A stretch of DNA of 64,000 nt from Conchocele bisecta (GCA_029237695.1 CM055266.1:120022569-120086568); one strand, 5' to 3'; shown: positions 40,754 through 52,884, counted from the first letter of the stretch. Translations and numbers: made by a program. The notes: generated from the letters alone by a model not told the origin.

Positions 40754-40991
40754 AGGGGCCCGTTTCACTAACTAAAATGTTCGTAAGTTCAAATTTAGGA
40801 TCGTCTGGAAATTTCAATTGATGGATTTACATTTATTGAGCATAGGCTGCATATGCAGCCTATGCTCAATAAATGTAAATCCATTAATTGTTTACAAGAA
40901 AACATTGTTAATGTGAAATTTACAGACTATCATAATATTGCACTTACGAACATTTTAGTCGTACGAAGTTTAGTGAAACGGCGGCCCCCAG
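40754..40991. mobile_element. family A MITE, copy 10
   Basis: CAGGGGCCCGTTTCACTAAC ... GTTTAGTGAAACGG-CGGCCCC, intact centre GGCTGCATATGCAGCC. Confidence 0.9.
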
Positions 40992-41251
40992 AAACAGGAA
41001 CAATGCATACATATGGTGTAAGGATGTTGTTCGCATTTGTGCAGTTTCTGTGTGGGTAGCGAACCAACTACAGTCGGCGTCGTCGGTTCCTAGTAAACGA
41101 CAATACACAGTGGCGTATCCGTCCTCGTCTGCGCAGGAAAATACTCGTTAGTGTTAAAATGCGCCGCCGGCTTACAGAAATATCACGACAAGTAAACGCC
41201 ATTTCTATATCTGCGAAGATATTGATAAATTGAACTAGTGACATCGGTTCC

Positions 41252-41462
41252 TTAACCCTTTCACCGCCGGATATCGGCCTTTTGTGTTTCTATATTAATT
41301 TTTAGACTGTTCCATTCATACGAAACGTGATGAGGATCAAACAATCTTGAAATACTGGCAAACACTGCAGAGCCTGATGAGACGGCTCGTTACGAGCCGG
41401 CTCATCTGGATCTGTAGTGTTTGTAAACATTGTATTATGGCCTGTGGCACTGAACGGGTTAA
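41252..41462. mobile_element. TTAA element with GAGCC hairpin (family L), copy 2
   Basis: TTAACCCTTTCACCGCCGG ... GCACTGAACGGGTTAA; central GAGACGGCTCGTTACGAGCC hairpin inside TGATGAGACG / CGGCTCATC. TTAA at both ends. Confidence 0.8.
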
Positions 41463-41467
41463 CGACC

Positions 41468-41706
41468 AGGGGGTCGTTTCACTAAACTTCGTACGACTAA
41501 AATGTTCGTAAGTGCAAAATTATGATAGTCTGTAAATTTCACATTAACAATGTTTTCTTGTAAACGATTATTGGATTTACATTTATTGAGCATCGGCTGC
41601 ATATGCAGTCTATGCTCAATAAATGTAAATCCATCAATTGAAATTTCCAGACAATGCTAAATTTGCACTTACGAACATTTTAGTCGTACGAAGTTTAGTG
41701 AAATCT
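41468..41706. mobile_element. family A MITE, copy 11
   Basis: AGGGGGTCGTTTCACTAAAC ... GTACGAAGTTTAGTGAAAT. Only a few bases after the family L element. Confidence 0.9.
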
Positions 41707-41709
41707 GCC

Positions 41710-42520
41710 TTGAGGTGCTTATCCGTGATTAACTGAATGGCGAACAGCTTAGACCCAGACCAAACTGCACAGATGCGCGCGCAGGCTGGTCTTGGGCTAA
41801 GCTGATGCGCAATGGGTGTAAGACCGTTCCTTCCATCAGGTCCAAAACGCTTATAAGCCGCGCACGAAAAATAATCTTAACAGGAAACGATCAATTCGAG
41901 ATTCAGGAAATAAACTAAGTCTGGCAAACAGGAATTGTACGTTTATTGTGGTTGTCACGTGATGACATGAGGGAGACGGTTATGTTTCGGGACATGATGG
42001 ATAGTTTCATAACGTCGATGGAATTTTTGACTCGCATTAGCCAGGCTGAGGACAAACATCTTTCCTTACGGAAATATCAAAATGAAATAAGAAATATATT
42101 TGATATACGTGTATGAAATATGTTCATTTGACGGTTCAAGCGGATGGCACATTATATACTTCCGAGATGAAATATGAACTATATTTTGATCTTATATATA
42201 TTTTTATGATGTATTCTCCACCATATTTAAAATTCTTTTTTCTCATTGGATGTATATATGTATGTTGTGACCACTCATTTGACGGTTCAAATGGAGGTTA
42301 CAGTAGATAATTGATATATGAGCGTTCTCTATTTTAGAATATCAATTATACTGCCAGACCCACAGCACATAGCTTACATGTCAGTGTTTGAGAATGGCGG
42401 CCATATTGGACGCCATGTTAGAGTATACAAACTGTATTTTACCCATCTATGCCAATTTGTGCCGACAGTAGAATACAATTTCGGTAAAGACGAACAGTAT
42501 GGTATATAACATAGCCTGTA
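41710..42520. other. mostly unassigned; fragments of other families
   Basis: 41740-41820 has TGGCGAACAGCTTAGACCCAG of family H type. 42040-42310 has TCCTTACGGAAATATC and CATTTGACGGTTCAAATGGA, resembling the 2720-3362 element. No gene recognised. Confidence 0.4.
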
Positions 42521-42522
42521 AT

Positions 42523-42977
42523 CTTTATTGCATGGGTACATCCAAAAGAACAGTTAATACAAGGTGTATGATCACGTGGTACTAACAACAACAACAAATA
42601 CTGAAACTTCCAGAATCCATCCGATTCAATGTACGTATTCTTTTACATTGTCCTTATTACGAAATTGATTTAAATATGGCGCATCAAACGCGTCTTGTTA
42701 AGCTGCATTTGGTGATCTCGGTACTTTGGCCCAAACTTCTGTCGTTTTTGCGAAGAATCGAAACCGATTCTTCGCAAAAACGACATAAGTCTGTGCCGAA
42801 CTCCCTGGACGACCAAATGCAGCTCATGAAGACGCGTTTGATTTTCAATAGTTCATCAAAATACGTTTCATATTAAGGAAAATATCAAATAATACTTACT
42901 TTAGAATGGACAAGATTTCAATACTTTCAGCCACTGTTGTTGTTGTTATAACCACGTGATCATGCACCTTGTAATAG
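42523..42977. mobile_element. family N MITE (CACGTGGT, CAACAACAACAA ends)
   Basis: AAGGTGTATGATCACGTGGT at left and its inverse ACCACGTGATCATGCACCTT at right; centre hairpin GAATCGAAACCGATTC flanked by TTTTTGCGAA / TTCGCAAAAA. Confidence 0.85.
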
Positions 42978-43051
42978 TTAAATCTGGTAATATAACTTAT
43001 TGGGGTTGAGTGTTGCAATATGTGAACTAAGTGGAGCCCACAATTCGATCA

Positions 43052-43339
43052 GTAGCCTATTTCACCAACATTGCAAAGTATACTTTTCTAGCAAAGTATA
43101 CTTTGAGGGAGAAATCATTTATTTTTCTTGACATGGATTATTTCATATAGAACTAACAACTGCATATATTTGATGATTAAACGTATGCAGAATTATTATA
43201 CTGAATTTATTACATTATCACAGCCAAATTGGCTGTGATAATGTAATAAATTCAGTATAATAAAAATTTATAAATTTATCCTAAAATTGAAAATTTCTCC
43301 CTCAAAGTATACTTTGCTAATTTTGGTGAAATAGGCGAC
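43052..43339. mobile_element. family B MITE, copy 6
   Basis: GTAGCCTATTTCACCAACAT ... GGTGAAATAGGCGAC; the right arm lost its second AAAGTATACTTT motif. Confidence 0.85.
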
Positions 43340-43800
43340 AGAAGTTATACTGTCACAAGCCGGTTTTCTCGCGACATTCTCGCTAATATCAGTACAATGT
43401 ATTAAGGAAAATACTCACAATATCCATACGGCATGGATTTGATGTTTGGTGTAAATTTCACGTTTGATCCTAAAACGATCCAATGACGACGCAAAGTGCG
43501 GAAACATTAAGCACTCCCCATAAGGAACTAGTGTAACAGTGCTAGTACAAAAATCTAATATTACGAAATTGCGAATGAATTCAGAACATAATATCGTATT
43601 CTATCAAACAAAACAACTATGTCGATCTAAAAATAACCGTATGGTTTATTGAAAGCAATGTAATACATACATGTGTGCAGCTCAATCAGAAAGTGAACCT
43701 TGGCTGTATTCTTATTGTGACAGTTCAAACAGACCCATGTAGCGTTTGTAGTAACAGCCCCCAATGGCACGGACACTTTAGTGAATATATGTGCATGTGA
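43340..43800. other. no recognisable feature
   Basis: Unassigned sequence. Confidence 0.35.
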
Positions 43801-43802
43801 CT

Positions 43803-44038
43803 TAATAAATTGGACGTATGAGTTGTGCGACCAGTGTAGATGCAGATCACCCTGCAGTCTGATCAGGAGCTGCACTGTTCGCCAGTGCATCAATACATAT
43901 GCTTGTTAGAAGCAAGTGACAAGTGGTGGAATGGCGAACAGTGCATATCCTGATCAGACTGCGCGGATGCGCAGGCTGATCTGGATCTACACTGGCCACA
44001 ACACCCATAAGCCCCATTTCTACAGACACAGCTACATA
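43803..44038. mobile_element. family H MITE, right-hand half doubled
   Basis: TTGGACGTATGAGTTGTGCG, GATCAGGAGCTGCACTGTTCG, then GAATGGCGAACAGTGCATATC and CATTTCTACAGACACAGCTAC. The arrangement is close to a full inverted element. Confidence 0.75.
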
Positions 44039-44097
44039 TATCGACCAATGTACATCGATCGGCAATCGCCGATGCTGTACACCGTTCGCAAACGCCA

Positions 44098-44344
44098 GAA
44101 GGCCGTTTCATTAGACTTCGTACAACTAAAATGTTCGTAAGTGCAAATGTAGGATCGTCTGGAAATTTCAATTAATTGATTTACATTTATTGAACATAGG
44201 CTGTATAACCAGCATATGCTCAAGAAATGTGAATCCAATAATTGTTTACAAGAAAACACTGTTAATGTGAAATTTACAGACTACCATAATTTTGCACTTA
44301 CGAACATTTTAATCGTACGAAGTTTAGTGAAGCGCACACCAGGA
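44098..44344. mobile_element. family A MITE, copy 12, plus a solo end
   Basis: GGCCGTTTCATTAGACTTCG ... GAAGTTTAGTGAAGCGCACA. A second copy of only the right end (TTTGCACTTACGAACATTTT ... GTGAAACGCACAC) follows at 44362-44412, so about 65 bp are tandemly duplicated with the flank ACACAGGAGTCC. Confidence 0.85.
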
Positions 44345-44414
44345 GTCCGTGTCCCCATAGGTTTGCACTTACGAACATTTTAGTCGTACGAAATTTAGTG
44401 AAACGCACACAGGA

Positions 44415-44745
44415 GTCCTTTTCCCCTGTCACCTGTCACGTACAACGTTGCAAGTGTTAATACCACTCTATAAATAGACGAATGGTGAATCTAATATTAC
44501 TGAAAACTGACAAAACAGTTGACTCGTCAATTATATTCCTATTAATATTCCGTTTTTTTACTTTCACAGCGCATTATGACCTTGGCTTAGTAATATGATA
44601 AGCCGGTGTTTCCTTTAATTTCGTATTCACGTGCCAATATTAAGTATAAATCCACGAGAAAAGGTAATACGGTTGATACAAGGTTTGTGTGTCCGCACCG
44701 GGTAATAACCTCATGTTTTGGTATGTGAATTATTGATTCCATTAA
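44415..44745. other. no recognisable feature
   Basis: Unassigned sequence. Confidence 0.35.
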
Positions 44746-44747
44746 TT

Positions 44748-44952
44748 GATCCCTTACAATGCAGAATTAAGATTTGTCGTCTGCTGTTTATTTTTATTTT
44801 GCATTTTTTCTCTCGCCAAAACCATGTTTTGACAACACTTTTGAATCATTTCAAAAGTGTTGTCAAACGATGTTTATAGTGAGAAAAAAGACAAACCATA
44901 AATGGACAGCAGACGACAATCAATTTACGTTTCCCGTCCTAAGGGATAATCG
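44748..44952. mobile_element. family G MITE, copy 4
   Basis: GATCCCTTACAATGCAG ... TTTCCCGTCCTAAGGGAT with GTCGTCTGCTGTTTATTTTT and the inverse, centre TTGAATCATTTCAA. Confidence 0.85.
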
Positions 44953-44954
44953 AC

Positions 44955-45735
44955 GTGAGATATCTATAAAATATATTAAATATACCTAAGCGTATTAGGA
45001 AGTGAAAACATAAGTTACGGAATGTTTCATTTTACTTTTTGTTTTGTCATTACATTTTATTCTCAAAATGCATGTACATTTCATACACATATAATTATAT
45101 ATATATGTTATTGGCATTGACATTGTGTTTTGTATAGCATAAATAGATAGAATAAAATAAATATACATAGGGAGAGAGCTAAATATAGTGACTGAGATTA
45201 AAAATAAGAGTTTTAAGTAAGTATATGGATAGGAGAAACAAATATGAAGATAGGTATATATGAAGATAGGTATATTCATTTCATTTTACTCCCAATTTTA
45301 CGAGATTGTATTGTACGAGAATACTTTTTTACGAGAATATTCTCGTATAACAGGGAGCAAGACCAAATATGTCTCTACTTATTTTGTTCACTTACTGATA
45401 GTGATACTCTATGGTGCATTGTATATTTATCTCAACAGTATTGTGCTCCACTTAGTTCACATATTGCAACCTTTAGCCCCAATAAGTTGTGTATTACCAG
45501 ATTAATGATTAACTGTTGGACAGGAAATGGAAAATCAATATTCTGATGGGACACTGCATTGTACACATAGCTGAACTATAGTTAGTTATTATTCACATAT
45601 TGGATTTTTCAGGAACCAAATGCTGCGGTCGCTAGCACTCCATCGGATTTAATTCCATAAAAATCAAATATGTGAACAATTACATATATTTAATGCGTTT
45701 ACAGACATTGCTCCGTTAATACAACCTGTGTAAAT
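44955..45735. other. A/T-rich, no recognisable gene or repeat
   Basis: Frames of 81-100 residues occur at 45244-45546 but show no motif or splice context. A small palindrome ACGAGAATATTCTCGT is at about 45333. Confidence 0.4.
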
Positions 45736-45736
45736 C

Positions 45737-45982
45737 AGGGGCCCGTTTCACTAAACTTCGTACGACTAAAATGGTCGCAAGCGCAAATTTATGATCGTCT
45801 GGAAATTTCAATTGATGGATTTACATTTATTGAGCATAGGCTGCATACGCAGCCTATGCTCAATAAATGTAAATCCGTCATTTGTTTACAAGAAAGCATT
45901 GTCAATGTGAAATGTACAGACTATAATAATTTTGCACTTATGAACATTTTGGTCGTACGAAGTTTAGTGAAACGGGCCCCAG
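45737..45982. mobile_element. family A MITE, copy 13
   Basis: CAGGGGCCCGTTTCACTAAA ... TTTAGTGAAACGGGCCCCAG, complete. Confidence 0.9.
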
Positions 45983-46164
45983 AGGTGTGACTACGCTGGT
46001 CGCAAACGTCGCACTGTGCATTTTATCATACATCGGTGTATATGAACAAAGCGTAACTCAACATTACCGTACTTGTTGCGCTTTGATCACACACTGACTT
46101 CGGATAAGTTTATTTTCCAGCGCAGCCTAACTAAACGTGGGTCTACACTGTTCGATATCCACCT

Positions 46165-46394
46165 GGGGCCCGTTTAGCTAAACTTCGTACATTTAGGATC
46201 GTCTGGAAATTCCAGTTGATGGATTTACATTATTTATACCTATGCTCAATACTTGTTAAATTCAATAATTGTTTACAAGTTAAATTCAATAATTGTTTAC
46301 AAGAAAACATTGTTAATGTGAAATTTACAGACCATCATAAGTTTGCACTTATGAACATTTTAGTCGTACGAAGTTTAGTGAAACGGCCTCCAGG
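46165..46394. mobile_element. family A MITE, copy 14
   Basis: CTGGGGCCCGTTTAGCTAAA ... GTTTAGTGAAACGGCCTCCAG; TTAAATTCAATAATTGTTTACAAG is duplicated inside. Confidence 0.9.
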
Positions 46395-46452
46395 TCGTTA
46401 AGCCAGCATTGAACAGTGTGGATATGTCTGGACTGTACACGAAATACCGCAC

Positions 46453-46701
46453 TGGGGCCCGTTTCACTAAACTTCTTACGACTAAAATGTTCGTAAGTTC
46501 AAATTTAAGATCGTCTGTAATTGTCAATTTATGGATTTACATTTATTGAGCATAGGCTGCATATGCAGCCTATGCTCAATAAATGTAAATATAATAATTA
46601 TTTACAAGAAAACATCGTTAATTTGAAATTTACAGACTATCATAATTTTGCACTTACGAACATTTTAGTCGTACGAAGTTTAGTGAAACGGCCCCCTGGT
46701 C
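46453..46701. mobile_element. family A MITE, copy 15
   Basis: CTGGGGCCCGTTTCACTAAA ... TTTAGTGAAACGGCCCCCTG, complete. Confidence 0.9.
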
Positions 46702-47195
46702 CGTAATAAAACACACCCTGCTTTGTCAGACAGCGAGGTGTTATTGTTAACTATAATGACGCACAATATTAAGACATTATTACAACAAGATTCGCGCGAT
46801 ATAATCAAGCCGCGATTGCATGCGGACAAGGTATTTCGACTTGTATGTGTACAGGTATGTCGTCCGTCCATACATCCGTTAGTTAATAGGTTCGTATGAT
46901 AGCTATTTCAATTTCAACTAGAGCCAAATACACACAAACGGACGTACATTTTGTGTTTATGGGTTATTTCTTCTGTAAAAGATCTAACATTTTTGGTTTA
47001 TGGGTATATTTCTTCTTTAAAAGATCAAAGGAATAGCATCTGAACTACGGTATAAGTGTATTGTATTATTTTGTCTTAGACTCCTCCCCCTAGCCCCTAA
47101 GCCCCCAATGTTTGCCAGGACACACATACGGATGGACACACAGTCAAACACTATATATCTCCCGATACCGATACTGGGGACATAAATACATGTTT
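46702..47195. other. no recognisable feature
   Basis: TTTATGGGTTATTTCTTCTG and TTTATGGGTATATTTCTTCT are a short direct repeat at about 46957 and 47000; otherwise unassigned. Confidence 0.4.
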
Positions 47196-47198
47196 GTT

Positions 47199-47523
47199 TT
47201 AACAATTCGTTCCCACGAAATAACAATTCGTTCCCACGAATTAACAATTCGTTCCCTCAATTTAACAATTCATTCCCACGAATTAACAATTCGTTTCCAC
47301 GAATTAACAATTCGTTCCCTCAATTTAACAATTCGTTCCCACGAAATAACAATTCGTTCCCTCAATTTAACAATTCGTTCCCATGAAAAATTGTTAATTC
47401 GTCAGAACGAATTATTATATCGTGGGAACGAATTGCTAATTCGAGGGAAAGAATTGTTAAACTGAGGGAACGAATTTTTATTTCGTAGGAACGAATTAAT
47501 AAAAAAAATATGCGGGGCTCCGT
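47199..47523. mobile_element. foldback-like element FB1, copy 3
   Basis: Left arm of about nine ACAATTCGTTCCCACGAATT-type units, turning at about 47388, then the inverse units (GGGAACGAATTGCTAATTCG). Ends GCGGGGCTCCGTA; the left terminal signature is lost. Confidence 0.85.
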
Positions 47524-47639
47524 AGAAAGGTGTAAGGTCATATTCTTACATATTAGAATGTACATCAACGTACTATATATAGTTGCATTCTAGTGGCGGT
47601 TAATTCAGTAACCGTTTAACAGTTTTAGTTAAATCTACA

Positions 47640-48148
47640 TTAAAGGTACATGTCCACTCAGTAGGCACAACATGTTCTTTATATCCGAGACATCATCTGA
47701 CATTTTGTGGTAAAATAAACATTCATTCACCATTACACCACATATTGATTGGCATTGTCATACATTGTATATCAGACGTACATGTCCACACTGATATCAG
47801 GGGCGATAACCGTTTTTTCTTAAACTGTTCACGGACATTACTATTTATTCTCTGTATTTATTTTTTGATGTGCAATGATCATACTTTATAATCTGTCGAA
47901 AATATTATTTTTTCAGGTGACGAATTTAATTAGTATAAATAAATAATAAATATCATGCCTCATTCGCATATGAAAATAGCCAGATACCACCGCGAGTTAC
48001 TATCAGTAAATAATATTACTTTAATGGTTATATCTGTGGAGCGGGAACTTGTACTTTTTGAGAACTGGTGGAATAGTGACACAATTATGCACTTATTTAA
48101 TTCCTATAAAGAACAGTTTGTGCCGACTGAGTGGGCATGTGCCTTTAA
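47640..48148. mobile_element. family F TTAA MITE, copy 3
   Basis: TTAA AGGTACATGTCCACTCAG ... CTGAGTGGGCATGTGCCT TTAA. Interior similar to copy 1 (CTCTGTATTTATTTTTTGAT). Confidence 0.85.
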
Positions 48149-48319
48149 TTTGAAATATATTTACACTTTGTATGCCCATTAACTTACCTGAATGAAACTT
48201 TTTTTTAAAGATTATATTTAGAATTTTAAAACTAATTTATGCTAATTACGTTACGATCACCGTCATCTCGTATTTATCCACATGTCCTTGTCACCATAGA
48301 CTATTTTCAATACTCGCAG

Positions 48320-48541
48320 TACAGTGGAACCTCTCTAAAAGGACATGCCACCAATGCAACCTTTGTGATCGTATAGTTTTTATTGGTTTCTTGATCATTT
48401 ATCTCAGATATTAATGTATGTTCATGATTACAAAGTACGTCAATACATTTCAGAATCGGCATATGCCTGATTTACAGTGGAACCTCTCTAAACCGGACAT
48501 CCTGGGGACCAGGATGTCCGGTTTAGAAAGGTTCCACTGTA
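48320..48541. mobile_element. family C MITE with interior
   Basis: ACAGTGGAACCTCTCTAAAA ... GTTTAGAAAGGTTCCACTGTA, with a second internal end pair at 48474-48541, so a short element lies beside or within a longer one. Confidence 0.75.
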
Positions 48542-48639
48542 TCATTACAACCCGCTATAGAACAATATCATCATTACGAGGCTGGGGCCTGTTTCACTAA
48601 AATTCGTACGACTAAGATGTTCGTCAGTGAAAAATTGAT

Positions 48640-48912
48640 ATTCACAATTTATCCCGTCAACACAGTGCGTATGTGCCGTGAAACACGGTGCCGTGAAACA
48701 TTTTTGATATCCAGTCAATACTATGTTTGCATTTTAAAGCCATTGTTAGGTGTTGACGGGATAAATAGAATAGTAGGTTAGTGCCGTGAATGGGAAAACA
48801 TATCTGGCGCGGCACGGAAACGGGATGTGCTCGGCAGAGCCTCGCCCATCCCGTTTCCTGAGCCTTGCCAGATATATTTTTCCCATTCACGGCACTAACC
48901 TACTATTCTATA
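48640..48912. mobile_element. palindrome element (GTGCCGTGAATGGGAAAA, family O), copy 1
   Basis: TATCCCGTCAACACAGTGCG leads to a palindrome of about 140 bp: ATAGAATAGTAGGTTAGTGC ... GCACTAACCTACTATTCTAT with CATCCCGTTTCCTGAGCC inside. Copy 2 is at 51385-51693. Confidence 0.8.
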
Positions 48913-49034
48913 TAACATTTGTTCTGAAAGCCGATTTTGGAAAATCGTTCGTGGAGGTGTTACATTTAATGACATGAGCCCGTAGGTACAAAATGGTAGC
49001 ATTAGAGAAACGCGTTAAGATGAGAAGCAAATTC

Positions 49035-49228
49035 ACAGAATTTGCACAGCTCAGTCTCAGCCAATCAAGCTGATTGGTTCAAGCACAATTTGTAAAATTA
49101 TTGAAATAAAACAATTAACGAAAATGGCAAAAATTAGCGCAGACGGGGATGTAATGCGAACGCCTTTAATTTTTAGTTTACCACATACAAACTTCTTAGT
49201 CGTACGAAGTTTAGTAAAACGGGTTCCG
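49035..49228. repeat. family I right half followed by a family A end
   Basis: GCACAGCTCAGTCTCAGCCA, CAATCAAGCTGATTGG then TTCTTAGTCGTACGAAGTTT and AGTAAAACGGG of family A. Confidence 0.65.
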
Positions 49229-49229
49229 G

Positions 49230-49740
49230 ACCTTTGCAAGCACTGTCAAATCATTTGCTATACTGGTCACACACATCGCAACATACAAATTATCAACGAA
49301 TTACTATACAATACCTGAAGCCACCTGAGCGAGTGACGAATTTTACGGCAATTATGCCGATTAACGGTTATAGCTAACAGTTTTATTTAATGTAATCCGG
49401 AATGCACATATTTCCCATAGAACACTTTATACTCACTCGGTATATCTGCACGAAGTTGGGTTTAAATATATTATTATTATAGACACACCTTCTATACGCT
49501 TAACGCATAAGATATTACAGAATACTCTACTGTACATGCGTGTCAAAATACATGCGGTCAAAAATATGAGAACACAGGCAACAGGTGAAGTAGACTCAGT
49601 TCAGCAGAATGACATGTACACGTCACAGGCACGTGATGATTATTCAGTGAATATAATCCAGTCAACCATACCCGTATGACGTTAGCCATACCGTGATTTA
49701 TTGCTTCATTAATCAGATGTTTATAACATATGGAACACTT
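49230..49740. other. no recognisable feature
   Basis: Unassigned sequence. Confidence 0.35.
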
Positions 49741-50136
49741 GTAGCCTATTTCACCAACATTGCAAAGTATACATTTATAGCAAAGCATACTTTGAGGGAG
49801 AAATTTTCAATTTAAAGATAAATTTATTAATATTTATTATACTGAATTTATCACAGCCGTGATAATATAATAAATTCAGTATAATAATTCTGCATACTTT
49901 TAAGACATTTATTAATTTAATTTTTATTATACTGACTTTATTACATTATAACAGCCATTTTGGCTGTGATAATGTAATAACGTTTGTATAATTATTCTGC
50001 ATACTTTTAATTATCAAATATATGCAGTCGTTAGTTCTATATGAAATAATGCATTTCGCGAAACATAAATGATTACTCCCTCAAAGTATACTTTGCTAGA
50101 TAAGTATACTTTGCAATTTTGATGAAATCGGCTACA
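49741..50136. mobile_element. family B MITE, copy 7, with doubled centre
   Basis: GTAGCCTATTTCACCAACAT ... GATGAAATCGGCTAC. The central ACTGAATTTATCACAGCC hairpin and its TTTTAAGACATTTATT flank occur twice, giving 396 bp in place of about 300. Confidence 0.85.
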
Positions 50137-50145
50137 GGTTAGTGT

Positions 50146-50270
50146 TTTTTCTTTTCATCAAGTTTCTCAAGCACGGCTAGGAAACGCGTAGGAATTCCGA
50201 GGCTCGCCTCGGAATCCCTACCGTTTCCGAGCCGAGCCTGATAAACTTGATATAAAAAACAATAGCATGG
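50146..50270. mobile_element. palindromic element, about 120 bp
   Basis: TTTTCATCAAGTTTCTCAAG and CTGATAAACTTGATATAAAA enclose AATTCCGAGGCTCGCCTCGG and inverse GGAAACG/CGTTTCC parts. Confidence 0.75.
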
Positions 50271-50572
50271 TACCTACCGTATTCTGTTTATCAGATAACG
50301 TTTTATTCTAAACGACGATAATTATACCATAGTTGAAAAGAAAGCAGACTTATTTACGTTGCGTCATTACACTGACGTCATTCGGTAACGTCATGTGACG
50401 CCGTTCAACCAATGGAACGTCAGAGAATGTAGTTGTATCCCGGATATTCGTATCTAGTCAATACAGGATACGATGGTTTATCAGTCAGCGAGTATTCGGT
50501 CAATGCAGAGCGAGTTACATGAAAACAACACAGGTGTCCACAGCTGTTGTACACTACGGACTGCGCTACTCT

Positions 50573-50772
50573 TGCCATTATTAGTCAAATTTCTGTAATT
50601 CAAAATATTTGAATAGTGTGCTTGAAATAAAGTAGCTTGATTGGCTGAGCCTGATCTGTGCTATAGCTCAGGCTCAGACAATCAGTTGGCAATATGCCAA
50701 CTCGTGATCAAGCAATTTGATATATATATAATATATATATCAAATTGCTTGATCACGAGTTGGCATATTGCC
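50573..50772. mobile_element. family I element with an 85-bp perfect palindrome
   Basis: GATTGGCTGAGCCTGATCTG / CTCAGGCTCAGACAATC followed at 50688-50772 by a perfect inverted repeat (42-bp arms, one centre base) on GGCAATATGCCAACTCGTGA and TCAAGCAATTTGATATATAT. Confidence 0.9.
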
Positions 50773-51111
50773 GGTGTATTTGTATGCTGATCTCGACGAT
50801 AGTTGCCCCACATATGTCATGTAGGTGGTTTTGAAGAATAGAGGTTAATTTTGTAACATACGTACTGTGTACCGATAATTTTGGGATATATATAGACGTT
50901 AATCCTATTTTATGAAGTTGATGACCGATACTTATCGAGGCTATGCATGGGTGTCGAAATCGCATTGGGAATAACGTAAATCGTTAAACATGTACATGGA
51001 CCTTGTTGAAAAGAAAAAACAACATAACCAGAAACGCAATACACTACCATGTCTGCATTCTTGTTAAAATTATTTAATTTTACATATACAATCATCAGAC
51101 AAGGACGTTGA

Positions 51112-51330
51112 TGTACGTAACCGCCTGCGTTAATCTTGTCCAGATTACCAACGTTTATGCACATATGTTGGCAATGCCAACTCGCAATCAAGCAACTTGA
51201 TTGTCTGAGCCTGAGCTGTAGCACAGCTCAGGCTCAAACAATGAAATTGCTTGCTTCGAAGCACAATAGTCAAACAAATTGAAATAAAGAAATTTAAAAA
51301 CGTTTGGCAAGATTATCACAGGTAGGGTAT
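51112..51330. mobile_element. family I MITE
   Basis: TACGTAACCGCCTGCGTTAA, GCAATGCCAACTCGCAATCA, hairpin GAGCCTGAGCTGTAGCACAG, ending GGCAAGATTATCACAGG. Confidence 0.85.
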
Positions 51331-51384
51331 CATTACGAAATATTTGCAGAAATAAAACGGAACAAAACACGGAACAAAACTACA

Positions 51385-51693
51385 TTTATCCCGTCAACAC
51401 AGTGCGTATGTGCCGTGAAACACGGTGTCGTGAAACATTTTTGATATCCTGTCAATACGACCTGATCACTGCGTATGAATATGTGCGGTGGCTGGGATTA
51501 TTTTGTTTGCATTTTAAAGCCATTAGTAGGTGTTGACGGGATAAATAGAATAGTAGGTTAGTGCCGTGAATGGGAAAAATATCTGGCGCGGCTCAGAAAC
51601 GGGATGTGCTCGGCAGAGCCTCGCCCATCCCGTTTCCTAAGCCTTGCCAGATATTTTTTCCCATTCACGGCACTAACCTACTATTCTCTATGT
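51385..51693. mobile_element. family O palindrome element, copy 2
   Basis: TATCCCGTCAACACAGTGCG ... CACTAACCTACTATTCT as in copy 1, with about 45 extra bases (GACCTGATCACTGCGTATGA) in the spacer. Confidence 0.85.
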
Positions 51694-52006
51694 ACATACA
51701 TGTAGGATAAAATCCACCCGGTTATCCGTGCCGCGGTTCGTGCGTCAAGACGGACTACTATACATATTGCCTGCGTCATGTCGTGGCCACACACGAACTC
51801 AGATGAATGGAAATTGGTTAAATATAACAACATTGCACCGCTCGAAAGCTGTTTTTATCAGACGCGTGTTGCGACAGAGCTGCATGTATACGTAATTTAC
51901 ATGCAGTTGAATATACCATTGCATACCGGGAAAGTACGATCTAAGCTGTATAGATAGCAATACGTCCACATTATAATAAATCTGTCCGATATATATATAT
52001 ATATAT

Positions 52007-52222
52007 ATGAGACACGCCATGTGATTTTGTACCTTCGGGCATCTGCGTAATTTCATTAAATACGTTTAATAAATTTAAAATATCTTTCGTAAATAAAGTC
52101 AAAAGTTGACAAAATTTTCATTTTTTGGACTACTTTCAACGCCTTTTACGGAAAATATTGAAATTTTTGTAAACTTATTTCATGACATTTCGCAGATGTC
52201 CAAAATCACATGGCCTGTCTCA
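52007..52222. mobile_element. family M MITE, copy 3
   Basis: TGAGACACGCCATGTGATTT ... AAAATCACATGGCCTGTCTCA; preceded by a (TA)n run at about 51986-52006. Confidence 0.85.
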
Positions 52223-52439
52223 ATTATGGCAGTATGCACATGTTATGTGAGAAGTCTGATAGCAGACTAAAACGTCCATAATTTGAGCCAGTATTATTTT
52301 CGGGACCATAAAACATGACGCTAGAGCTTGTATATTATTTACAGGAGATCATTCGCATAACTGTCGTTTCATACAGAACTTGTCTAAACGAGTACATACG
52401 ATATTCGGTATGTCAGCAACTTGGTTCATTAACCCTAAA

Positions 52440-52882
52440 GGTGCATGATCATGTGGTTACAACAACAACAACAATGGCTGAAAGTGTTGAAAGCGCGCCC
52501 ACTCCAAAGGAAGTATTATTTGATATTTTCCTTAATAGGCAACGGATTTTGATGAAATATGGCGCAAAAAACGCGTCTTCATGAGGTGCATTTGCTGGTC
52601 CCAGGAGTTCGGCACATACTTATGTCGTTTTTGCGAAGAATCGAAATCCGTGTCAGTAGACACGGACATCGATTCTTCGCAAAACGACAGAAGTTTGGGC
52701 CGACCTACTGAGACCACCAAATACAGCTTAACAAGTCGCGTTTGATGCGCCATATTTCATCAAAATAAGGACAGTTACATAATAAGGACAAAATAAACGA
52801 ATACCTACTTTGAATCGGAGGGCTTCTGGAAGTTTCAGTACTTGTTGTTGTTGTTTTAACCACGTGATCATACACCTTGACC
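52440..52882. mobile_element. family N MITE
   Basis: AAGGTGCATGATCATGTGGT ... ACCACGTGATCATACACCTT; centre hairpin TCAGTAGACACGG with CGAAGAATCGA arms. Confidence 0.85.
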
Positions 52883-52884
52883 AT

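Noticed and set aside
42676..42876. Frame starting MAHQTRLVKL found at 42676 (+) and 52753 (-)
   Set aside because: It lies within family N MITE copies and crosses their central hairpin; conservation is that of the repeat, and the third copy (27291-27650) is out of frame.
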